From a virus, in IMG/VR virus record IMGVR_UViG_3300009537_004348, positions 1-51,818 of that record: DNA of 51,818 nt; one strand, 5' to 3'. Of this stretch, positions 18,077 through 26,964 are shown in pieces (the first letter of the stretch is position 1; each line of letters begins with the position of its first letter). The position numbers were made by a program, and so were the translations under genes. A model generated the notes under the pieces. The model ran no database searches and was not told the origin of the DNA. It saw nothing but the letters and a program-made list of their open reading frames with translations.

Positions 18077-19213
18077 TTACTCCTCTGTCTCTTCTTCATC
18101 TGTTTCTTTATCTACATTGTTTGTTATTTTCAACGCAGTCTGCTTAGCTGCCTTTGCTCGTGTCAAAACTTCATCTCTCAGTTCATCATTCAGCAAGGCT
18201 TCAGCTATAGCTTCCTTACCCTTATATTTTACACCATCCAGCTCATAAGTTACATTGTTTGGTCGCTCAATAATGCCATAACGTATACCTATATCCTTAA
18301 CCTCGATGTTGTGTTCTACTACGCCCTTCGTATACTCAATAGCAAACTCAGCAACACGGTGAGGGGCTGCCTTTTTGTTCTTCTGCACCTTAGCACGAAT
18401 ATGATGACCTACCTGCTCGCCTGCCTCATCTATAATCAACGAGTCCTTATTACGTATCATACCAAGATTAATCATTTGCGCACAGGCAAATTTAAGCGCA
18501 GTTCCGCCTGGAGAATCCGTTGGGTCTCCGTACATTACGTCTGGTCTATATCTAAGTTGATTGATTGCTATAAGAGATACGCCGGTTTGGCTTAGGAGTG
18601 GTGTTATCTTACGAAGTGCTACTGGAAGGAATCTTGCCATAAGTGCTATATTTTGCTGTTCTACTGAGCGTGTTTGCTCTGTTGGTGGTTGCATAGCGGC
18701 TATGCTGTCTATCACTATAATGCCGAGCCCTGTACCACCTGGCCCTGCCTCGACTTCCATTTCTAGAATGCCTTGCTTGACCATCTTAACTTCGCCTTTA
18801 TTTGTCATCTTGCTTGCGGGTTTTCCCACGAGTCTTTCGAATACTTTATCTGCGCGATTTTCTCTTAACACAAACAGTCGAGTTAAATCAACGCCTACTT
18901 TCTCTGCCCATCCTTGGTCAAATGAAAGCTCTGCATCAACAAATAAAGCCCAGTTGCGAGGATCTTGCTTCTGCCACTGAGCTATAGTTGAGAGACTTAG
19001 TAATGTTTTTCCTGATGATTCGAAACCCGCATATTGGACAATATGACCTTTTGGTATTCCCCATATGCCGAGAGCATCATCAAGCGCATGACTGCCCGTC
19101 GAGATTGCTTCTGAATAGGTAGTCATATTATCATTACCCATAAACAATCCTTCGTTGCCGTGCTCTTTTTCCATCTGTGCCCAAATATCAGCCATAGATT
19201 TTTGCTTAGCCAT
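18077..19213 (-). CDS. recA: RecA/UvsX-type recombinase
   Basis: The 378-aa protein has Walker A GFESSGKT at 63-70, the catalytic-glutamate segment VDAELSFD near 92-99, Walker B IIVIDS near 165-170 and a DNA-binding loop region after SIAAMQPP. It should form ATP-dependent filaments on single-stranded DNA and drive strand exchange in replication and repair. Length is close to cellular RecA. It has its own promoter-like sequence upstream. The C-terminus is acidic, as in cellular RecA. Confidence 0.95.
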   Translation of the reverse strand: MAKQKSMADIWAQMEKEHGNEGLFMGNDNMTTYSEAISTGSHALDDALGIWGIPKGHIVQYAGFESSGKTLLSLSTIAQWQKQDPRNWALFVDAELSFDQGWAEKVGVDLTRLFVLRENRADKVFERLVGKPASKMTNKGEVKMVKQGILEMEVEAGPGGTGLGIIVIDSIAAMQPPTEQTRSVEQQNIALMARFLPVALRKITPLLSQTGVSLIAINQLRYRPDVMYGDPTDSPGGTALKFACAQMINLGMIRNKDSLIIDEAGEQVGHHIRAKVQKNKKAAPHRVAEFAIEYTKGVVEHNIEVKDIGIRYGIIERPNNVTYELDGVKYKGKEAIAEALLNDELRDEVLTRAKAAKQTALKITNNVDKETDEEETEE

Positions 19214-19232
19214 TTTTAAACCTCATTTTTAT

Positions 19233-19247
19233 TAGGAGTCGCTCCTA
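19233..19247 (-). repeat. Short palindrome overlapping the predicted recA transcription start
   Basis: TAGGAG-CGA-CTCCTA (minus strand) is a perfect 6-bp inverted repeat with a 3-base centre. It lies just downstream of the -10 box and would include the transcription start, the place of an operator. It is short enough to be chance. Confidence 0.35.
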
Positions 19248-19275
19248 TTTATAGACGAAAAACCTATCAGGTCAA
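19248..19275 (-). promoter_or_regulatory. Sigma-70-type promoter for recA
   Basis: On the minus strand TTGACC (19275-19270) is followed after 16 bases by TATAAA (19253-19248), five of six consensus matches in each box. The -35 box lies in the last codons of dnaJ. The same architecture with a 16-base spacer occurs before the ssb gene. Confidence 0.65.
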
Positions 19276-20307
19276 GCTTTTAATCTGCCGTAAAAGCTCT
19301 TTTTCTTTATCAGAGGCTTTTTGCGGCATGTCTATCTTTATCTTAACCAGGTGGTCTCCCGTTTCTTTTTTTGCTTTTATACCCTTGCCTTTTACTCTAA
19401 GAACGCTATCTGGCTGAATTCCTTCTGGTATTGTCATATTCACAGAACCGTGTATGGTTTCTATGCTTCTCTTAATTCCCAGAATGGCATCCACGTAGCT
19501 TACGTGCTCCTCAGAGATTATATCTAGTCCTGCACGCCCGAACTTTTCGTGTGGGTCGACTATAACGGAAATATAGAGGTCTCCTGCCTCTTCTCCGTAT
19601 TCGCTTGGTGCTCCCTTGCCAGCCAGCCTCATTGACATACCGTTGTCGATTCCTGGCGGTATAGTCATGGTGATTTTGCTGGAGTTGGACTTGGTGCCAT
19701 TGCCACTACAGGTTTCGCACTTTATTTTGACCGTAAACCCAGCGCCTTTACATTGTGGACAGGTGTGAACTATCTGCATAAACCCCTGCTGAGTGCCCAC
19801 CTTTCCTTGACCCTTACAAGCCGAGCAGGTATCTAGAGAGGTTCCTTGATCTGCACCAGTTCCCTGACAATCAGTACAGGCAGTTAGGTGGTCTACAATG
19901 ATGGTTTTGGATGCCCCCATTGCTGCATCCATAAAACTAATGCGCAGAGTTTTGTGTAAATCATCTCCCCTAAAAGCACCAGTTCTGCGGAAAGGTCCAC
20001 CAAAATCCCCTCGCTCACTCCATTGGCGACGGACTCTCTCATACATATCTCTAATATCCCGATATGCATTACCTTGGGTTTGGCCAGATGATGAAACATC
20101 ACCAAACGTATCGTACTGTTTTCTTTTCTCAGCGTCACATAGTAACTCATACGCTGCTGAGATTTCCTTAAATTTCTCTTCGGCTTCCTGATTGTCAGGA
20201 TTTTTATCAGGGTGGAACTCAAGAGCGAGCTTTCGATACGCCTTTTTTATTTCTGCGTCGCTTGCGTTTTTTTCCACGCCCAAGACTTTGTAAGGATTTT
20301 GCATCAT
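19267..20307 (-). CDS. dnaJ: DnaJ (Hsp40) co-chaperone
   Basis: This is a full type I DnaJ of 346 aa. The J domain includes [16 protein letters not shown] with the essential HPD. A short linker follows, then four CxxCxGxG-type zinc repeats ([32 protein letters not shown]) near 143-205. The C-terminal substrate-binding domains complete it. It would stimulate host or phage DnaK. The glycine/phenylalanine linker is short. The first 89 bases overlap the end of the RuvC gene in another frame. The J domain needs this start, so the overlap is real. Confidence 0.95.
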   Translation of the reverse strand: MMQNPYKVLGVEKNASDAEIKKAYRKLALEFHPDKNPDNQEAEEKFKEISAAYELLCDAEKRKQYDTFGDVSSSGQTQGNAYRDIRDMYERVRRQWSERGDFGGPFRRTGAFRGDDLHKTLRISFMDAAMGASKTIIVDHLTACTDCQGTGADQGTSLDTCSACKGQGKVGTQQGFMQIVHTCPQCKGAGFTVKIKCETCSGNGTKSNSSKITMTIPPGIDNGMSMRLAGKGAPSEYGEEAGDLYISVIVDPHEKFGRAGLDIISEEHVSYVDAILGIKRSIETIHGSVNMTIPEGIQPDSVLRVKGKGIKAKKETGDHLVKIKIDMPQKASDKEKELLRQIKSLT

Positions 20308-20782
20308 GTCCCTGCTTTATTAATACTTGCAATGCGGAAGCTAAACCTATTGCATCCACAATATCATTATGATCGTCAAAGTTAAAATCGTCTAGCTTGT
20401 ATTTTTCTACAAGAGCGCAGAAAGCATCTTCTTTTCCCACGCCAATATCTAGAGTTGAACGAGCATCTGTTGGCATAAGACTTACAGGGTTTTGGTTCGT
20501 TTCTTCGTAAATCGTTTGTATAGCTACACCCCTAAACATAGCAAGAATCTTAAACGTTTTCAGATTCCGTCCTTTGAATATATCTTCTATTACAATGTGT
20601 TCAGGTTGATGTTTAGCAAGAATTCGTCTAAGCTCAGTTCTAAAGTAAGATAAACGTTCGCCATAGGATTTTTTAGGATTGGGCTCAATAAGTTCAAATG
20701 AGCTTCTAAGAAGCCTGCCTTTGTTAAGTACGGCCACCCCAGTTCTTTGAGATGAAATGTCTAGTCCTAATATTTTTGCCAT
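20219..20782 (-). CDS. ruvC: RuvC-type Holliday junction resolvase
   Basis: The 187-aa protein has the RNase H-like RuvC active site: D8 in ILGLDISS, E66 in IVIEDIF, and D140 and D143 in HNDIVDAIG. It would cut four-way junctions formed in replication and recombination. The C-terminal 30 residues are Lys/Arg-rich and are encoded across the dnaJ start region. The start lies just after the ssb terminator with no recognisable Shine-Dalgarno site, so it may be translated weakly. Confidence 0.9.
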   Translation of the reverse strand: MAKILGLDISSQRTGVAVLNKGRLLRSSFELIEPNPKKSYGERLSYFRTELRRILAKHQPEHIVIEDIFKGRNLKTFKILAMFRGVAIQTIYEETNQNPVSLMPTDARSTLDIGVGKEDAFCALVEKYKLDDFNFDDHNDIVDAIGLASALQVLIKQGHDAKSLQSLGRGKKRKRRRNKKGVSKARS

Positions 20783-20788
20783 CAGAAT

Positions 20789-20820
20789 AAAAAAAGGGAG
20801 GGAGCGCGAAGCTCCCTCCC
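20789..20820 (-). terminator. Strong intrinsic terminator after ssb
   Basis: GGGAGGGAGC-TTCGC-GCTCCCTCCC followed by seven T on the minus strand. This is a perfect 10-bp stem ten bases after the ssb stop. Confidence 0.93.
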
Positions 20821-20829
20821 TATAGCATC

Positions 20830-21459
20830 TTAGAAATCGTCGTCATCGAAATTGATGTCGTCATCTTCGTCACCGGTAGAGGTAGACTCGAAGTCATTAT
20901 CTACCGAACTTGCTGCCTTGCCTTCGACAGGCAAACCGACCATTTCGCGAATTTCATCTGGGGTAGGTGCTTCGGTCATCTTAACCAAATCTACACGAGA
21001 CATAAATTCCTTGATGGCTGCCTTCTCTTCAGCAGTGATTTCTGAATGTGGCTCAGGCATGACATCATATAGTGGCTGAGAGCCCTTTGGGTTCCTCACA
21101 ATATCAACGTCAAATCCCTTTGGATCGCCCCACTTCTTATTCTTGGACAGAGAAACTATCTGTCGTAGAATCTGTGGACCAACTTCCAAAATTGCTGGCC
21201 TGTTGTTTTCACGATTGATTACTCCAACATACCAACGGGTCTGAGGTGTTTCGCCTCGTCCTACAAGAGGACATCCATCTACTGGAGTCTTAATCTTGCG
21301 CTTTTGATTCGCAGCGTCAGTCGTCCAGACTACATAGAACTGATAAGGCTTAGTAAAGACACGAACCGGGTTCGAGCCTTCCTTTAAATTCATAAAATCG
21401 TTGCCGCCAAAATCGGCGTCATCCCATCCATCAAGTTTTCCAATTACACGTGTTGCCAT
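20830..21459 (-). CDS. ssb: Single-stranded DNA-binding protein (phage type, acidic tail)
   Basis: The 209-aa protein has a core with VRVFTKPYQFYVVW and PAILEVGPQILRQIVSL, followed by WGDPKGFDVDIVRN, as in phage gp32-like single-strand DNA-binding proteins. It ends in a long acidic tail (DDDINFDDDDF), the usual docking site for replication partners. It would coat single-stranded DNA at the fork. It is a single-gene transcription unit with its own consensus promoter, a structured leader and a strong terminator, consistent with high expression. Confidence 0.85.
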   Translation of the reverse strand: MATRVIGKLDGWDDADFGGNDFMNLKEGSNPVRVFTKPYQFYVVWTTDAANQKRKIKTPVDGCPLVGRGETPQTRWYVGVINRENNRPAILEVGPQILRQIVSLSKNKKWGDPKGFDVDIVRNPKGSQPLYDVMPEPHSEITAEEKAAIKEFMSRVDLVKMTEAPTPDEIREMVGLPVEGKAASSVDNDFESTSTGDEDDDINFDDDDF

Positions 21460-21480
21460 TGTTATATTCTCCTTTGTTAT

Positions 21481-21530
21481 AATCGCCCTTTAGCTTTTAG
21501 CTCCAAACGCCATCGCAAACGGGCTAATGT
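21481..21530 (-). promoter_or_regulatory. Structured ssb leader, possible autoregulatory site
   Basis: The leader contains a direct repeat CGTTTG-N6-CGTTTG, a short hairpin AGCTAAAAGCT and flanking GCCC/GGGC that could close over them. T4 gp32 represses its own message through a structured leader, which makes this a reasonable candidate. The stems are short and the role is inferred. Confidence 0.35.
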
Positions 21531-21532
21531 TT

Positions 21533-21560
21533 ATTATACACAACTATCTCAAATTGTCAA
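21533..21560 (-). promoter_or_regulatory. Consensus sigma-70 promoter for ssb
   Basis: TTGACA (21560-21555), a 16-base spacer and TATAAT (21538-21533) on the minus strand match consensus in every position. Recognition by host sigma-70 is expected. Confidence 0.9.
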
Positions 21561-22091
21561 TTAAAAATCATCCCAACTGTCTTCTAAATTCTCATTAGCT
21601 ACCTTGTCGAAGTCTCCGTTAAAGCCCGAAGCTCTTTCGTGTGCGTAGCCTCTATCTAATATCTTCTTACACATATAGTGCATTCTAATGAAGCTTTCAT
21701 ACTTGGAATTAATCCACTTATAAAAGGCTGAGGCTTCATTATACCTATCACATGAAACCTGATACTCGTCATCTAACTCAGCAAATGCAACTCTCATTTT
21801 ATCTGTCTTTAGATGCGGGTGTTGCTGTGTCTTTACAACAAATGCATAATTATATGCTCGTTGCTTAGCATCCTTTGCCTTACCCACCTGAGCAGTAGCT
21901 ACAGCCATTAATTCTGAACACAGGTCAGCACCACGTAAATATTTGGTGGCCATTACTTCAGCGTTATTCAGGTCTATATTGCCATCTCTTGGCATAGCAG
22001 CTGACAGTTCCTGTATTTCAGTAGTGTCTATCGCCCCTGTCGTATTTTCTAAGCTAACTAAGTCAGCAAAAGTTCTAAGTTGCTGGGTCAT
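21561..22091 (-). CDS. Unknown replication-region protein with acidic tip, 176 aa
   Basis: No family is recognised. The protein is largely helical and ends in ENLEDSWDDF, which resembles the acidic-aromatic tail tip of the neighbouring SSB (DDDDF). It could bind the same partner surface. It overlaps the upstream 86-aa gene by 17 bases, and its start lies behind AAAAGGGGAAATAA. Confidence 0.8.
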   Translation of the reverse strand: MTQQLRTFADLVSLENTTGAIDTTEIQELSAAMPRDGNIDLNNAEVMATKYLRGADLCSELMAVATAQVGKAKDAKQRAYNYAFVVKTQQHPHLKTDKMRVAFAELDDEYQVSCDRYNEASAFYKWINSKYESFIRMHYMCKKILDRGYAHERASGFNGDFDKVANENLEDSWDDF

Positions 22092-22335
22092 TTATTTCCC
22101 CTTTTCGAAAGTTATCAATCACTCTCAGTCTCTGATTTATCATTACATTCTGAACGAAGAATAGTACTTCCCAAGGCACAGCATTTTTGGGAGTCAACAG
22201 AGTAATGAATCCCTCATCATCCGTCTGAAACAAATCTATGAAATGTTCCTCTCCGCCATACTTCTTAACGAGTGCTTTGTAGTAGGCAAATTCTTCATCA
22301 GCCATGTTGACTGGCTTATAACCCATGGCCTTCAT
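22075..22335 (-). CDS. Unknown small protein, 86 aa
   Basis: The start at ATG 22335 lies behind GGAGAGGC. The protein has a helical start and a hydrophobic segment (NAVPWEVLFFVQNVM) that is too short and mixed to be a sure membrane helix. No family is recognised. It is coupled to the 176-aa gene by a 17-base overlap. Confidence 0.75.
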   Translation of the reverse strand: MKAMGYKPVNMADEEFAYYKALVKKYGGEEHFIDLFQTDDEGFITLLTPKNAVPWEVLFFVQNVMINQRLRVIDNFRKGEINDPAT

Positions 22336-22337
22336 AA

Positions 22338-22880
22338 TTAGCCTCTCCTAAAAGAACCTCTTGCACCGCTTGTAATATTTTGTGTGCTTTGCTCTCTTTC
22401 ATACTGTAGCTTTTCTTCAACAGAAAGGGTCGCAGGATTTATCAGCCCATTTGCCTCACCTAAGCCCCAATGCTCTGCTGTGGCCTCAGTAAGTGCCTCT
22501 TCACGCATTCGTTTTAGAATCTCTTTAGACTCTGCCATCTGACGTCTTTTGTGCTCTTCATCGGCCACTACGTCCGGGTCAACATCTTCATATTCCTCTT
22601 CCACTACATCTTCGCTTTCCTCTTCTGTTATACCCCCTGTAGCCTCAGAAGTCAACTCCTCTTTGAATAATTGTTTAATCTCAAAGTTTGCGACCACTAA
22701 ATTAGACACCTTTTCCACATCTATTTCGGGAAAGTTATTCTCTAATAATGACTGCAAGCTTAAATATGAAGCTAACTTCTTACTGTCCATTATAGACTGA
22801 CCACAGGCAGGACATTGGTTATTTTTAATAGCGAATGTAAACGAAGAGTTAATTTTCGTTTTACAATTTTGACATCTCAT
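22338..22880 (-). CDS. Zinc-ribbon protein with acidic middle, 180 aa
   Basis: I start at ATG 22880 (MRCQNCK), one base after the polymerase stop and behind GAGGTTAG. The N-terminus has CQNCK and CPACG, a four-cysteine zinc ribbon. A glutamate-rich acidic stretch follows, then a charged helix. Function is unknown. Position after the polymerase suggests replication or transcription. Confidence 0.8.
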   Translation of the reverse strand: MRCQNCKTKINSSFTFAIKNNQCPACGQSIMDSKKLASYLSLQSLLENNFPEIDVEKVSNLVVANFEIKQLFKEELTSEATGGITEEESEDVVEEEYEDVDPDVVADEEHKRRQMAESKEILKRMREEALTEATAEHWGLGEANGLINPATLSVEEKLQYEREQSTQNITSGARGSFRRG

Positions 22881-22881
22881 C

Positions 22882-25800
22882 TTATCTAACCTCGCCCACA
22901 CCCTCTAATCTATCCAAAACCAGAGTAGTGTTGCCTTTGTATACATTTACTTTGCAAATTGCTCGGATGGGTCGTCCTGTTGCAAAATGCTCTTTGTGCT
23001 TACTCCAATGCTCTGGCCAAGCAGTAAGCTCTGCAGCATCACCATTGGCGTCCGTAAGACTACAGATACCAAACTGACGCCCCTTATTAGAGCCAGATTT
23101 GATTTTGCGCTGGTTGATGGCTTGCACTACAGCCTCTACTCTAATAGCTGTCTTTTCAGCTATTTTCTTAAGCCTATTAAAAGGTGTGACGCCTTTACCA
23201 GTGAAAAAGCCACCATATACATCGTTAATATCAACTGACAGGTATTCTCCCAGCACTTCGTTTTCATACTTACCCTGTGTTTCCTTATCCCACTCTTCAG
23301 TGATAATGTCGTAAGAGAAGTCGCTCATTACATCCCAGTGATTACGCCCCTCAACACACACCTTCTTGGCATGCTTAAGTCCAGCGGTTCTAATATCACT
23401 GTATTGTTCAAAAGCTGCCTTCCTTGTAACATTAAGGCTGTCAAAGCATCCGGCCTTAGCTAAAGCCTGAATAACATCCTTCTTAACAACAGCGGAAGTG
23501 GTTCTGTATAGAAAGTCTGCTAGAGACTTAAACTTACTCTCCTGTTGGTTAGCCAAAATATCATCCACAGCACGTGCACCAACACCCTTTATGGCCTCTA
23601 GTCCCGTTACAATCGTGTTATTATCTAACACTGTAAATGAGTGACCACTACGATTGATGTCTGGAGATTGAATCCTAAGCTTAAGATTCTTTGCCTCTCT
23701 CTTGTACAAACTGATATTTGCATCTCTTGTTGGAGATGAAGCTTTTTCAACTTCAGACTTCAGAACCGCAGCCATGAATGCTGCTGGGTAATAGTGCTTG
23801 TAGTATGCAGAATGATAACCATTGATACTGTAAAGAATTCCGTGAGCCTTGTTAAAGCCGTAGCCAGCAAACGGCTCAATAATCTCTTCCCAGATACCAA
23901 GCGCATCCTCTTGCTTTATTTTACTATGCGCAACTGAATCATTGATAAACTCTTGCTTTAGTTTTTCAGCCAACTCTTTGCCCTTTTCTTTGAGCTTTGT
24001 TAGCTTTCTCAAACCATCAGCTTTGTTTAGGTCCCAGCCAGCTACAACGTTAGCTAACTTAGCCAATTGCTCTTCGTAAACACAGATCCCCAAGGTGTCT
24101 TGCAAAGCTTCGCGCAAGCACTCATACTTATATGTAACTTTCTGTTTACCATCACGACGAGCAATGTAATCCAAGCGAGACTTCTTAGCAGAAGGTCTAC
24201 CTAATGCATTAACCAAGCTTAGGTCCTCAATGCTTTCAGGTCTAATCTGCTTGCATAGAGCCTTCATGTGCGCCGATTCCATTTGAAACACACACATTGT
24301 TTTACCCTTTGCAATGTCTGCCCATACGGCTTTATCATCCAATGGAACTTCTTCTGGGTCCAATGGTGTCATTCCTAACTTACGGGCATTCTTAACACAA
24401 TTATCTATGATTCTAAGATGCTCCAGTCCAAGCAAGTCAATCTTGATTAGCCCTTCTTCTTCGCACCTATTCTTTTCGTACTGAACTGAGACTGAACCAT
24501 CTTTATCAGTCCTCAGGGGAACATAGGTGGTTAAAGGAATGTCGCCGATAACAATTCCAGCAGCATGGGTTGCATATGCTTTCTCTAGTCCTACCAACTT
24601 GGAGCCGTAACGATGTAACTCAGGATACTGCAACACATACTTTGCAAACTCTGGAGACATATCCATCGCTTCTTCTAGGGTATTAGCATCATTTGGAATA
24701 GCTTCGGTAATCTTATTGGCAATCTTAAACGCCTCACTCTTGCTACCTCCCAACTCCAGAGAACGTGCCACGTCCTTGATAACAACCTTTGGTGTCATCC
24801 TACTAAGATTAGATACGTGAGCAACGTGGTCAGAACCATACCTATCGATAATGTACTGCTTAACCCAATCTCTTCCGTCTGGGCTGAAGTCATTATCGAT
24901 ATCTGGGAACGCGGTTTTCTCACGATTTAAAAATCTCTCAAACAACAGTCCATATTTGATAGGGTCTACGGCATGAATATCTAGAAGGTTCGCGACCAAC
25001 GAACCACCGACACTGCCTCGACCTGGACCAACTGGAATGCCCCTTGCCTTTGCCTTGAGAATGAAATCAGATGTTATGAGCATGTAAGAGCAAAAATTCT
25101 TCTCTTCGAGAATTTTGATTTCATTCTTCATGCGTTTTACGTACTCTTCCCTTTTTGAGCCCTTGAGGTGTGCGTACTTTTTGTTAAACGCATTAATGCA
25201 TCTGAATCTCATAAAGGCATGATCGGCAGGAATATTGTTCTCTGATTTCCTAGTCTTTAACCACTCCTGAAATTCTGGATAATCGTCTTCTGTTTCAAAA
25301 TCAAATTTAGGAAAGCGGACTTCTTCCCTATCTAGATAAACAGGGTCAGTGCACTTTTCAGCTATCTCTACAGAGTTATTGCACAACTCTATAGCAAGCT
25401 TTCGATTAAAATGTTCAGCAAAGTGGCTAATGATATCGCCACTGCTTTTCATGTAAAACTCTTCAACTTCGTAACGGTGTCTAAGAGGGTCACTTAGTGG
25501 CTTTTTGCTACTGATGGCCATAAGCATATCGTGAATCTTAGCATCTTCCTTGGTGAGATAATGTATATCTGCTGTAGCAACTGTCTTAACTCCGCACACC
25601 TTAGCGACCTCTATTAGCTTCTTGTTGATATGGTTTTGGCTGACCACTATGATATCTTTGCCGCTCGGAGTTTTTTGGATTTCTCCTGTCTTCTTGTCAC
25701 GCGCAAACACCTCTAGATTGTGTGGCTGCAATTCTAGATACAGGTCATCGCCAAAGATACCCTTTAGTCGCTCAACAGTTTTTATCACATTGGCATGGCA

Positions 25801-26292
25801 GGAGGTTTCTGCCCACTCGCCCCCTTCCTCGTCGTAGACAAACATCTGTCGAGAAATCAAGCCAGAGCCGCAAGCAGTCAGGCAGATAATGCCTTCATGA
25901 TGCTCCTCAAGCATATTCCAATCAATTCGAGGGAACACCTTGCCTATCACACCTACGTACTGATAATTTTGATAGCCCTTCCAATTCAGCATAAGCAGGT
26001 TCTTATAACCCGCCTCGTTCTTTGCCAATAGCACTATGTGACGACGCTTAGCCTTCTTGTCCTCTACGGTATCAACAAAGTAAGCCTCACAGCCCGGGAT
26101 GTATTTCACCCCGTGCTTCTTGGATGCCTTTCGGGCGTCAAAGGCTGCTGCTATTGTCCCATGATCAGTAATAGCTAAAGCAGGCTGTCCTAACTCAGCA
26201 GCCTTTTTGAACATATCATATACGTTTGTCATAGCATCTTGCATGCTACCAATAGATGTGTGTGCGTGTAGGTGTACGAAATTATCCCTCAT
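22882..26292 (-). CDS. dnaE: DNA polymerase III alpha subunit (DnaE type)
   Basis: The protein is about 1136 aa and replicates DNA as a family C polymerase. The N-terminal PHP domain has HLHAHTSIGS and ITDHG with its metal-binding histidines intact, so it may proofread. The palm has PVGPGRGSVGGSL and the catalytic PDIDNDF near 463-469, with the third aspartate probably in IKIDLLGLEH. The finger, helix-hairpin-helix (GLEAIKGVGARAV) and OB-fold (VEAVVQAI) regions follow, so it is full length. Several ATG codons crowd the start. I favour 26292, which overlaps the upstream gene by 11 bases. Confidence 0.95.
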   Translation of the reverse strand: MRDNFVHLHAHTSIGSMQDAMTNVYDMFKKAAELGQPALAITDHGTIAAAFDARKASKKHGVKYIPGCEAYFVDTVEDKKAKRRHIVLLAKNEAGYKNLLMLNWKGYQNYQYVGVIGKVFPRIDWNMLEEHHEGIICLTACGSGLISRQMFVYDEEGGEWAETSCHANVIKTVERLKGIFGDDLYLELQPHNLEVFARDKKTGEIQKTPSGKDIIVVSQNHINKKLIEVAKVCGVKTVATADIHYLTKEDAKIHDMLMAISSKKPLSDPLRHRYEVEEFYMKSSGDIISHFAEHFNRKLAIELCNNSVEIAEKCTDPVYLDREEVRFPKFDFETEDDYPEFQEWLKTRKSENNIPADHAFMRFRCINAFNKKYAHLKGSKREEYVKRMKNEIKILEEKNFCSYMLITSDFILKAKARGIPVGPGRGSVGGSLVANLLDIHAVDPIKYGLLFERFLNREKTAFPDIDNDFSPDGRDWVKQYIIDRYGSDHVAHVSNLSRMTPKVVIKDVARSLELGGSKSEAFKIANKITEAIPNDANTLEEAMDMSPEFAKYVLQYPELHRYGSKLVGLEKAYATHAAGIVIGDIPLTTYVPLRTDKDGSVSVQYEKNRCEEEGLIKIDLLGLEHLRIIDNCVKNARKLGMTPLDPEEVPLDDKAVWADIAKGKTMCVFQMESAHMKALCKQIRPESIEDLSLVNALGRPSAKKSRLDYIARRDGKQKVTYKYECLREALQDTLGICVYEEQLAKLANVVAGWDLNKADGLRKLTKLKEKGKELAEKLKQEFINDSVAHSKIKQEDALGIWEEIIEPFAGYGFNKAHGILYSINGYHSAYYKHYYPAAFMAAVLKSEVEKASSPTRDANISLYKREAKNLKLRIQSPDINRSGHSFTVLDNNTIVTGLEAIKGVGARAVDDILANQQESKFKSLADFLYRTTSAVVKKDVIQALAKAGCFDSLNVTRKAAFEQYSDIRTAGLKHAKKVCVEGRNHWDVMSDFSYDIITEEWDKETQGKYENEVLGEYLSVDINDVYGGFFTGKGVTPFNRLKKIAEKTAIRVEAVVQAINQRKIKSGSNKGRQFGICSLTDANGDAAELTAWPEHWSKHKEHFATGRPIRAICKVNVYKGNTTLVLDRLEGVGEVR

Positions 26293-26650
26293 CATTCTCC
26301 TCATTTTCTTTTTGTTGTGCGACCATTATAGGCATATTGAGAGTTTCGGCGAGCCACGAAATCAGGGCCGTCTCAAACTCACATTTTCGCCAATCGTTGG
26401 GGTTTCCTTCTAGTTGCTTTGGAATAGCAAACTTAATAGCGTTTTTTCCAACCTTACTATCTATCTTATATCCATCCTTACTATCTATGCGCAACAGCTT
26501 AACTGTTTTAAGGGGATAAATAGGTTTACCAAAAGATTCAAGATGTTTGGCTATTTCTGCGTTTACTTGGCAGGGAAGAGAATACATGAATGTTAAACAC
26601 TTCTTGCATGCCGTCCTTTGAATCTTTACAATATCTTCGAATACTAACAT
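26282..26650 (-). CDS. Unknown protein upstream of the polymerase, 122 aa
   Basis: The longer open frame runs back through another gene. ATG 26650 (MLVFEDIVKIQRTACKKC) lies behind GGAGAGATAC and is preferred. The N-terminus has CKKCLTF and a nearby Cys. The rest looks like a small alpha/beta domain. It lies just downstream of a terminator and overlaps the polymerase start. No family is recognised. Confidence 0.72.
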   Translation of the reverse strand: MLVFEDIVKIQRTACKKCLTFMYSLPCQVNAEIAKHLESFGKPIYPLKTVKLLRIDSKDGYKIDSKVGKNAIKFAIPKQLEGNPNDWRKCEFETALISWLAETLNMPIMVAQQKENEENDEG

Positions 26651-26660
26651 GTATCTCTCC

Positions 26661-26701
26661 AAAAAAATAACGGAATGCAGGGTGAGTATACCTGCATTCC
26701 G
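26661..26701 (-). terminator. Intrinsic terminator after the 83-aa gene
   Basis: A perfect 11-bp stem CGGAATGCAGG / CCTGCATTCCG with an 8-base loop is followed by TTATTTTTTT on the minus strand. Confidence 0.92.
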
Positions 26702-26708
26702 CCAAGTG

Positions 26709-26960
26709 TTAAACTTCGAAATCGTCTTCATCGACGGGAACAGATACCTGACTGTCTCCGCGCACCAACACATTGAGACCAACCTCGGTATCACTCTTCT
26801 TATGGATGTAAAGAGCCTTTTGCACTTCACCCATATCAGCAGTAACCTCGTCGCAGTCTATTTCTAAAACTACTCTAAGCTTCTCGACATCTTTCACTGT
26901 ACGTACACCATAGCTGTGTACCTTAGCACCAGTAATTGCGAGAGTTGCATCTTTAGCCAT
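26709..26960 (-). CDS. Small acidic-tailed protein, 83 aa
   Basis: I start at ATG 26960 (MAKDATLAITGAK) behind AAGGAG. The product looks beta-rich and ends in an acidic-aromatic tail (VDEDDFEV) similar to the SSB tail. No family is recognised. A strong terminator follows, so it closes the trigger factor transcription unit. It could be an abundant small DNA-metabolism protein. Confidence 0.75.
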   Translation of the reverse strand: MAKDATLAITGAKVHSYGVRTVKDVEKLRVVLEIDCDEVTADMGEVQKALYIHKKSDTEVGLNVLVRGDSQVSVPVDEDDFEV

Positions 26961-26964
26961 TGAA

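Noticed and set aside
19893-20222. A 109-aa frame inside dnaJ
   Set aside because: It lies over the intact J domain and linker in another frame and is a shadow frame.
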